Assembly (NCBI GenBank): GCA_964535125.1 | Contig: CAZHSN010000009.1 | Coordinates: forward strand, 1-39,804 | Source: CAZHSN01 sp964535125 | GTDB lineage: Bacteria > Armatimonadota > HRBIN16 | Length of the DNA: 39,804 nucleotides | Direction of reading: 5' to 3' | In this document: positions 33,013 to 39,804 of the stretch, piece by piece | How positions within the stretch are numbered: the first letter of the stretch is position 1 | How the letters are laid out: each line of letters begins with the position of its first letter | The notes under the pieces: generated by a model | Seen by the model: only the letters and a program-made list of their open reading frames with translations | Database searches by the model: none | What the model was told of the DNA's origin: nothing | Translations under genes and position numbers: made by a program

Positions 33013-35921
33013 TCAACGGTCCAACACAGCGCGTACACGCGTGGCAAGCTCCGACACGCTGAATGGCTTGTGAAGCAAGTCATGGGTCACATCATTGATC
33101 CCGCGGGTATGCAAGACATCGGCTGTGTATCCGGACATATAAAGGCACCGGATACCGGGTGCGAGGGCGCGGATCCGGTCGCACAGCATACGGCCGTTCA
33201 TGCCGGGCATGATCACGTCGGTTAACACCAGATGGATCGGAAAGGCGCATGTGCGCACCGTCTCCAGCGCTCGCTCGGGAGAGTCACAGGGAAGCACCCG
33301 GTAACCGAGCGACTGCAACTGCTGGGCGACCAAGTTTAAGATCGACGGTTCGTCTTCCACCAACAGCACGACCTCTCCCTGACCTGTGGCTGACCGACTG
33401 ACCTGCGACTTTGCCTCGGTCAGTACTGCCTCCATGTGACGCGGCAAGTGGATGGTGAAGACACTGCCGGCGTTCAAGGTGCTCTCTACCACGATAAACC
33501 CTTGGTTCTGTTCCACGATGCCATACACAGTCGCCAAGCCCAACCCCGTTCCGCCTCCTCCCTTCGTGGTGTAGAACGGCTCGAAAAGATGCTCCAGCGT
33601 CTCAGTGTCCATTCCGTGCCCTGAGTCACGGACCGCGATCGATACATACTCGCCGGCTCGATAGTGAGGGTTCTGCATCACCCAGCCGTCGTCGTACGTG
33701 ACGTTACGCGTGAGGATCTCGATTACACCGACATCGTGAATGGCGTCCCGGGCGTTGACGCAGAGGTTGGCCAGCAGTTGGTCCACGTGTGATGGATCGA
33801 TCAAGACTGGCCATAGATCGGGTGACGGTCGCCANNNNNNNNNNGTTTGATATCTTCACCGATCAACCGCCGGAGCATTTTCAACATGCCTTCCAGTGTG
33901 GCGTTCAGGTCGAGTACCTGGGGTTCGCGGCTGGACTGCTTGGCGAAAGACAGCAACTGGCGGGTGATTTGTGAGGCGCGTTCACAGGCGTTGCCGATCT
34001 CGGCCAGGTCGGCCTCAATGTCGTCCGGTGACTGCAGATGGTCCAGAGCCAGTTCACTGAAACCCTGGATGACGCTGAGCATGTTGTTAAAGTCGTGAGC
34101 GACGCCTCCCGCTAGCCGGCCGATGGCCTCCATGCGCTGCGACTGACTTATCTGACGCTGCATCTGCTCACGCTCGGTGACGTCGTGCCCGACGAGCACA
34201 TAGTTTGTAATCGCGCCATCAGCGCCTCGTACGGGTGACACCGTGGCTTCCACGACATAAGGGCGCCGGTCCGTTCGTTGGCAGCGTACCGTGCCGCGCC
34301 AGGCCTGGCCCGATCGGATGGTTGCCAAAACGTCGTGCACCGTAGCGGGATCTGAATGCCCGTTAAGTGAACGGACGCTGCATCCGATCACCTCCTCCGA
34401 GGTATGGCCGGAGATGGTCTCATAGGCCGGGTTAACATACTCGATGATTCCTCTCGCCGAGGTGATGACGACCATCTCCGCTGCCTGCTCAATGGCCAGC
34501 ATGAGGCGTTCGCGCTCCTCTTCGGCGTGCATGTGCGACGTGACGTCACGCGCCATCACCATGAGCGGAACGGCCGTTCCGATATCTGCATCGATCAATG
34601 CCGCGCGGCAATCCAGCCAGTGGATCTGCTGAGATGCGTCCCAAATACGGACCCGAAATTGCGCAGACTGTACCACATGATGCACCAGGTCTTCGAACCA
34701 CCTCATGACGTCAGGTTGATCGGCATGATGGACATAATCCAGTGCGTTGACGCCATGCACCTGTGACACCTGGTAGCCCAGGATGTCATTGAACGATGCG
34801 TTAGCATAAACGATGTGCCCTTCTTGATCCAGCAGTGCGATCAGATCAAACGCGTTCTCTGTGATGGCGCGGTACATCGATTCACTGCGACGCAGGGCGG
34901 CTTCGTGCCGCCTCGTCTCGACCAGTCTCCATACAGTATCAAGCATCAACGTCAGCAGCAACACATCGGTGTCATCATAGGCTTCAGCCCGATTGGCGAT
35001 GCATGCCACAGCGGCTACCTGACCGTGGCTTGACACGGGTGCTGCAATGTAGCGCGTGATCTGTGCATTGTCCGTGCACGCATGAGACTGTGATTCGGCA
35101 TCATTCACCAGTACCGCGTGTCCTTGGCGAAGCGCTTCATGAACCATGGTGACGGCGGATTGTCCTGTAACGACGGTAACCGGCGGCGTGGATGGCGAGT
35201 CCACCCGGATGATCTGCCCGATGCCGCCCTGCTCAAGATCCATGAGGCCGATACACCCGAACTGGCTCTCCGTGAGCCGCACCGTCTCGGCCAACGCCTT
35301 CTGCAGTAACTCCTCTTCAGACGATACATCGGACTGCAATACTGTCAGCACCGTACGAAGGCGTGCTTCATCTCTGGACAGACGATCAGCGACGCGCTTG
35401 TGATCCTCGATGACGCTTAGCAGCGCCCGTCGCGCGCGCTGAGCCCGCGTCAACGACCCCCTCAGTTCCTGCTCAATACGTTCCTGTTCGCCGATCTGGC
35501 TGAGTAGTCCGTCCAAACGACTCTCAAGCGCGACCTTCTCCTGATGCAAGGACTCCTGGCGCTGTGTCATCGATAATAAGGTGCGAATGCATGTGCGCAG
35601 CGTCTGGCGGTCCTGTCTACGGATCAGTACCGTCGTATCCGGCCAACCAGGCGGAAGCCGTTGCGGCGTCTCCGACCCGGTTACCCATACACACGGAGTC
35701 GAGTCGGCCGCCTTAAGTCGGCGCCAAGCCGGTATGGTGTGTGTCGATGGCAGCAGCACGATCATGTGAGGCGCTCGATGCAACGCGGGCAATACGTGGT
35801 CGGATATATCTGAGAGGCACTGCACCTGCTCCCCGCACGACTCGGCCGCCAACGTGATGTGCGCTACGAGATCGGCGTCTTCCGTCGCGTTTCCAACCAC
35901 CAGCACATACGGAGTGTTCAA
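33013..35921 (-). CDS. Hybrid sensor histidine kinase (pseudo-REC, GAF, PAS, PAS, HK, REC), interrupted by assembly gap
   Basis: One gene crosses the 10-N gap. Order: a receiver-like N-terminus (1-110) in which the phospho-Asp is replaced (PHMIVLLPS), a coiled coil (110-185), a GAF domain (about 195-345), PAS (350-470), PAS (475-600), a HisKA-type domain with His609 in GGVAHDFNNML, then (past the gap) HATPase with NLCVNARDAI, GHGMDTETLEHLFEPFYTTK and GTGLGLATVYG, and a C-terminal receiver with Asp in LTDVIMPGMNG. It is cytoplasmic, with no TM. It starts at TTG 35921 (TTGA overlap with the upstream gene) with GGAGG seven bases before. After the gap the correct frame begins WRPSPDLWPVLIDPSH at 33834. 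The predicted length is about 967 aa if five bases are missing. Confidence 0.85.
33835..33844. other. Run of 10 unknown bases (assembly gap placeholder)
   Basis: Ten consecutive N lie inside a conserved kinase coding region. The reading frames either side differ, so the true spacing cannot be 10: it must leave remainder 2 when divided by 3. The family pattern GEDI-x-L-x-W predicts 5 missing bases. Confidence 0.95.
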
Positions 35922-36940
35922 CAGACATCCTCCGGATCATCCGTCAATGAGGCTGGATCCAAGTGCCGGGTGTACCGCAACGGCAGCCGCAGACAGGCGC
36001 ACAGGGCGTTCACCTCATCTTTTAACTCGATCACCCGGTCCTCCCGGTCGAGCATCAGGTCATGCCATCGTTGCAGTTCGTCCAGTTGCTCGTGCAGCAG
36101 GTGTTCCATCTTGCTCCACTCGGTCACATCATAGGCCAGCAGTACATAGTGCCTGATCACGCCTGCATCATCCCGGATGGGTGACATGCTCATCTCCATC
36201 TCAAACGGCTCACCGGTGGGGCGCTCACCGTCCACACGTCCGCGCCAGTTGGGTTGCCGTTGTGTGCGGCGCCAGATCTCCGCTCCTGTCCTGTCTATCT
36301 CATACACCGGCTGCCTCCGCAAGGCAGAGGGTTCGACGCCGGTGTAGGCCGATATGGCCGGATTAGCGTAGTGTATAAGCCCTTCCGCGGACAGGATCAA
36401 CACCACCTCGGTGGCTTGCTCAATGGCCGAGGCTAATAGATGGCGTTCTGCCTCGCTGTGCCTTTGGGCAATGGTGCTCCGCTCCAGCGCTTGCGTCCGA
36501 TCAACAACCAACTCCGCCAGTCTGTCGCGTTCATGGGCTTGCCTGCGGGCGGCCTCACGCAGTCTGGTCATCGTCCGGACCGTAGCGACCAACTCCTGAT
36601 CATCCAGCGGCTTGGTCAGAAATGCCTCCGCTCCGGCTTCCAGCGCTCGAATACGGCTGGGGCGGTCTGTACGAGCGGCAGTCAGGAATACCACAGGGAT
36701 CTGCTGCAGTTGTGCGTCCGACTTTAATGTCTGGCATACTTGGAACCCGTCCATACCCGGCATGACAATATCAAGCAGGATTACGTCGGGATCTTCCAGG
36801 TGCGCCTGCCGGATCGCCTCAGGACCACTACTGCAGGTAATGAGTCGGTATTCCGGTAACACGTCCATGACAACAGCCTTCAGCGTGATCAGGTTATCAG
36901 GCGTGTCATCGACTGCCAGTATGGTTAACGTACGTGACAT
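35918..36940 (-). CDS. Response regulator with receiver and PAS domains (REC-PAS, no DNA-binding output)
   Basis: The 340-aa protein has a receiver with AVDDTPDN, phospho-Asp57 in VILLDIVMPGMDGF, and FLTKPLDD. A coiled coil (about 125-170) and a PAS domain (about 170-290, ending YVLLAYDVTEW) follow, then a second helical segment. No kinase, GGDEF or HTH domain is present, so it may act as a phosphate shuttle or scaffold in the relay. The ATG at 36940 overlaps the upstream kinase stop (TGATG). Its own stop overlaps the TTG of the next kinase by 3 bases (TTGA). Confidence 0.88.
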   Translation of the reverse strand: MSRTLTILAVDDTPDNLITLKAVVMDVLPEYRLITCSSGPEAIRQAHLEDPDVILLDIVMPGMDGFQVCQTLKSDAQLQQIPVVFLTAARTDRPSRIRALEAGAEAFLTKPLDDQELVATVRTMTRLREAARRQAHERDRLAELVVDRTQALERSTIAQRHSEAERHLLASAIEQATEVVLILSAEGLIHYANPAISAYTGVEPSALRRQPVYEIDRTGAEIWRRTQRQPNWRGRVDGERPTGEPFEMEMSMSPIRDDAGVIRHYVLLAYDVTEWSKMEHLLHEQLDELQRWHDLMLDREDRVIELKDEVNALCACLRLPLRYTRHLDPASLTDDPEDVC

Positions 36941-39069
36941 CAATCTCTGCTTTCCTGAAGCGCCTTTCGGATAGCGCTCAACAGGTGCGCCTCATCGATG
37001 GGTTTCGCCACGAAGTCAAAGAAACCCTGCGCCATGATGGCGTCACGCTCGGCGAGCATGGCGCTGGCTGTGACGGCGATCACGGGAACCGTACGCAGTT
37101 GGGGATTCCCACGTAAACGCAGGAGCGCGGTCACACCGTCCATCACGGGCATAGCGATGTCCATCAGAATGACATCAGGGCGTTCGCGGGATGCGATCTC
37201 CAGGCAGGTCTGACCGTCTGTGGCCTCATAGATGACATACTCGTCACTCAACAGTGCGCGAGCGGTTTGCATGTTGTCGGGGTTGTCCTCGACTATCAAT
37301 ATCTTGGCTTTATGGTTCGATGGTGTGTGTGGTATGTCGTCCCCTTCTCCCTGTGTCATGACACGCACCGACCGGATGAGCCCCGCCCGATCGATGTCTC
37401 CCTTCTGGACCAGTTGGAACACGTGGTTGGCCGTGAGCCGGTCCAGTTCTTCGCGACTGACCTGCCGGGCGGTGAGGATCAGCACCGGAATATGCCGTGT
37501 AACCGGATCTGACTTCAGCGCTTCCAGCACGGCGAATCCGTCGATCTCCGGCATCATCAGGTCCAGTATGATCCCGTGAGGGGCCGCCTGCTTCACGGTA
37601 TCCAGCGCCTCGCGGCCGTTGCTGCATGCGGTAATCTGGTACCCTTCCGATGCCAGAATGTCGGTTAGTTGAACCACCGCGGCTTGGTTGTCCTCTACGA
37701 TTAACAACCGGAGCGGTGTTTCGGGCTGCCTCTGTGGGACTGGCGCATCGGCAGAGGTGGTTGGAACTTTATTGATGTGTTCGGCGCTGTCGTCTGTTGC
37801 GCTCAGTGGCAAGGACAGAGTAAAGGTGGATCCAATCCCAGGCTCGCTGCACACGCTGACATCGCCCCCCAGCAACCGGGCATACCGCCGGGCGATGGAC
37901 AGGCCGAGGCCAGTGCCGCCGTAGCGGCGTGACGCCCCGTCATCGGCTTGACGGAACTCATCGAATATTCGTTCCTGCTGGTCAGCCGCGATACCGATAC
38001 CGGTGTCTTGTACTTGAATCTGTACGGTCTGTCCGTCACGCTGTGCATGGAGTGTGACACCGCCTCGCTCTGTGAACTTCACCGCGTTGGCTGCGAGGTT
38101 CAACAGAATCTGCCGCACCTTCGCGTGATCCGTGTTCAGCGATGGCAACTCCGGATCGATGACGTATTGAACGGTGATGCCTTTCTCATCGGCCATGGGC
38201 TGTACGCTCTGGACTATCTCAGACAACATGTCAGACAGCGCAAACACGGTCCGCGTGATCTCTTCACGTCCGCTCTCAATTCGCGACAGGTCCAGTATGT
38301 CATTGATCAAAGCCAGCAGGTTTTTACCGTTACGTTCAATGACCTCCAAGTACTCAAACTCATCGGCGCCGATCTTCCCCTGCAACCGCCGGCTAAGCAC
38401 ACCCGACAACGCGATGACTGAGTTCAGCGGTGTGCGCAATTCGTGGCTCATGTTTGATAGAAACGCGCTTTTCAGCCGATTGGCCTCTTCCAACTGACGC
38501 GCCTGCATCTCCAACTCGCGGTTCTGTTCGCTCAATTCCCGCGACTGGTTCACCACCAGTCGTTGCTGCGTCTCCAATTCCCTGTTTTGGTGTTCCAACT
38601 GCTGGGCGAACAGGTGAATGCGGCGATGCGCCAGTACACCGTTGACGCGTGCGGTGAGCAAGTTGGTGGACTGCCGGAGCATATCCCATGCCTTGTCTGA
38701 GAATGCACGCAGCGAAGCCAGTGAGATGACGGCCTCGAGCCGCCCGCTCGAAACGATCGGAATGATCAACACCTCTTTGGGCAACCAGGCTCCGTAAGCG
38801 GAGTGCAGCACCATTCGCGTATCTTCCGGGATCCTCTGGACACGCTGCGGCGCTAAGGTAGCCAGCGAGAGCCCAAACAGGCCCTCATACTCAGACAGTG
38901 AGAACGACTCGCGATGCGAGCGCGGTAGTCCGATGCACTCAATCGGTTCCAGATATTGGCGTGACTCATCCACCAGGTAACACGCGCCCGCTTCCGCGTC
39001 CGTCAACCGCATCAGCGACGCCAGCATCTCTCGGCTGAATGCATGGATCTCTTCATCCCGCAGCAGCGT
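36940..39069 (-). CDS. Kinase half of hybrid histidine kinase (GAF, HK, REC, REC), after an in-frame stop
   Basis: The frame is continuous from just past the TAG at 39070-39072. If translated separately from ATG 39027 it gives 695 aa, but no Shine-Dalgarno is spaced correctly there. Numbered from that ATG: GAF (about 1-130), coiled coil (135-185), HisKA with His195 in SNMSHELRTPLNS, HATPase (about 290-410) with NAVKFTE, DTGIGI and GTGLGLSIAR, a receiver with Asp489 (IILDLMMPEIDG) and a second receiver with Asp623 (ILMDIAMPVMDG). The residues upstream of ATG 39027 (TLLRDEEIHAFSRE) fit the usual linker leading into this GAF, so the two halves were probably one protein. Confidence 0.85.
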   Translation of the reverse strand, partial: TLLRDEEIHAFSREMLASLMRLTDAEAGACYLVDESRQYLEPIECIGLPRSHRESFSLSEYEGLFGLSLATLAPQRVQRIPEDTRMVLHSAYGAWLPKEVLIIPIVSSGRLEAVISLASLRAFSDKAWDMLRQSTNLLTARVNGVLAHRRIHLFAQQLEHQNRELETQQRLVVNQSRELSEQNRELEMQARQLEEANRLKSAFLSNMSHELRTPLNSVIALSGVLSRRLQGKIGADEFEYLEVIERNGKNLLALINDILDLSRIESGREEITRTVFALSDMLSEIVQSVQPMADEKGITVQYVIDPELPSLNTDHAKVRQILLNLAANAVKFTERGGVTLHAQRDGQTVQIQVQDTGIGIAADQQERIFDEFRQADDGASRRYGGTGLGLSIARRYARLLGGDVSVCSEPGIGSTFTLSLPLSATDDSAEHINKVPTTSADAPVPQRQPETPLRLLIVEDNQAAVVQLTDILASEGYQITACSNGREALDTVKQAAPHGIILDLMMPEIDGFAVLEALKSDPVTRHIPVLILTARQVSREELDRLTANHVFQLVQKGDIDRAGLIRSVRVMTQGEGDDIPHTPSNHKAKILIVEDNPDNMQTARALLSDEYVIYEATDGQTCLEIASRERPDVILMDIAMPVMDGVTALLRLRGNPQLRTVPVIAVTASAMLAERDAIMAQGFFDFVAKPIDEAHLLSAIRKALQESRD

Positions 39070-39804
39070 CTAGGCTAGCGTGTTCTGAAGATCCGATATC
39101 GTCCATTGATGCTCAATCGCATCCGCCATCCGGTTGAACGCGGTCGATAAGGCGCCGAACTCATTCGCACCGTGATATTCGCATCGTGCGTGCAACTCAC
39201 CGGAAGCGACGCGGTTGGTGGTGTCAGTCAGTGCCTGTAATGGGGTGCTAACCGCGCGCATGATGATGGAGAACAACCAGATAGCCGCTATCAATGTCAA
39301 CGCGCCAACCAGCCCGAGTTGCAACTGCAGCGTCCGGTACAACCGGCTCGCGTCTTCGTAGAATCTGTCTGCACGTCGCTGTGAAAACTGACTGATCGTA
39401 TGCATCGCGTCCAGCATCTGTACCACAACGGTTCCGCCCTCTCCTTGGCGCTGGGTGCGTCTGATCGCGGTCTGACTGTCGCCGGAACGCCAGATGCGCA
39501 ATGTCTCGTCGCGGACGGTGTTCCAGCGGATGAACGTCTTCCGGAACGTGTCGATGTCCGATCGGGGTCCCAGGTACCGGTCGTACAGTACATCGATCTG
39601 GTTGAACACAATGGCCTTGTGCTGATCCATGTTCTCCAGAATGGGGCCGGATTCAGGTGAGTCGGGCGGCGTCAGCACCACGTCCTTCATATCCCGATGG
39701 ATCGTTAATACACCGGCGGTGATATCACCGATGGCCCGCCGAACAGTGAGCGGATGGGTGTATAGGCCGTGGTGTTGTGTATAGATCTGTGATGTGTTGT
39801 GGAG
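39070..39804 (-). CDS. Sensor half of the same kinase: 4-helix-bundle, TM, HAMP (5' end outside window)
   Basis: The frame is open from the window edge (39804) and ends at TAG 39070-39072. It encodes the end of a 4-helix-bundle sensor (LYTHPLTVRRAIGDI, HRDMKDVVL), a TM helix (GLVGALTLIAAIWLFSIIM) and a HAMP domain (TPLQALTDTTNRVASGE, then EFGALSTAFNRMADAIE). It stops at SDLQNTLA. That ending normally continues without break into a GAF-kinase, and the downstream kinase is in the same frame. The upstream TM1 of the sensor must lie outside the window. An ATG at 39690 is not the true start because the homologous region continues before it. Confidence 0.8.
   Translation of the reverse strand, partial: LHNTSQIYTQHHGLYTHPLTVRRAIGDITAGVLTIHRDMKDVVLTPPDSPESGPILENMDQHKAIVFNQIDVLYDRYLGPRSDIDTFRKTFIRWNTVRDETLRIWRSGDSQTAIRRTQRQGEGGTVVVQMLDAMHTISQFSQRRADRFYEDASRLYRTLQLQLGLVGALTLIAAIWLFSIIMRAVSTPLQALTDTTNRVASGELHARCEYHGANEFGALSTAFNRMADAIEHQWTISDLQNTLA

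Noticed and set aside
33801..33844. Genuine frameshift or pseudogene in the last kinase
   Set aside because: The break coincides exactly with the N run and both flanks are well conserved, so it is an assembly artefact.
39070..39072. TAG recoded as an amino acid genome-wide
   Set aside because: livF, the SPFH gene and GH38 end in TAG at expected positions, so amber is a normal stop here.
1..39804. CRISPR array, IS element, prophage or integron
   Set aside because: No regularly spaced direct repeats, transposase, integrase or phage structural genes were seen.

Overview
The window reads as a bacterial chromosome segment with moderately high GC (judged by eye) and Gram-negative-style lipoprotein and ABC-transport genes. 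It has many carbohydrate-active enzymes, URO-D-like proteins, a secreted FAD oxidoreductase with an SLH-like tail, and very large hybrid sensor kinases. This mix is typical of Armatimonadota, Planctomycetota or similar soil and freshwater heterotrophs. No marker here fixes the phylum, so this is an inference. There is no sign of phage, integrase, IS element or CRISPR.

Layout. 1-6822: the tail of an unknown gene, an AI-2E-family transporter, and convergent to it a minus-strand unit PhoPQ-related protein > rimI > tsaD (t6A tRNA modification). Then comes a secreted FAD oxidoreductase and, past a near-perfect palindrome, a small one-TM protein with its own promoter. 6823-13077: a GH32-like hydrolase > sulfatase pair (minus), a secreted TIM-barrel-like protein (plus), and a nucleotidyltransferase-like/GrpB fusion (minus). 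13078-22160: an apparently complete transcription unit, made of a hairpin-rich leader, SPFH protein, URO-D-like protein, two paralogous membrane proteins, GH39 glycosidase, AKR-like protein and a closing stem-loop. 22173-28167: minus-strand metabolic genes (URO-D family, GH38 alpha-mannosidase, HAD, GNAT, MscL). 28284-32966: a full branched-chain amino-acid ABC transporter livKHMGF. 33013-39804: a minus-strand, translationally coupled phosphorelay of three proteins.

How the genes work together. The glycosidases (GH32-like, GH38, GH39), sulfatase and SLH-tailed oxidoreductase suggest use of complex, partly sulfated polysaccharides, with amino-acid uptake by livKHMGF. The phosphorelay probably passes phosphate among several receiver domains, but no DNA-binding output lies in the window. 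Many junctions show translational coupling (TGATG at rimI/tsaD, GNAT/HAD and kinase/REC-PAS; ATGA, GTGA or TTGA elsewhere).

Two gene models are broken. The first sensor kinase has an in-frame TAG at 39070-39072 and its 5' end lies outside the window. The last kinase is crossed by 10 Ns (33835-33844), a placeholder that shifts the frame. The most novel-looking item is the six-gene SPFH unit and its structured leader.
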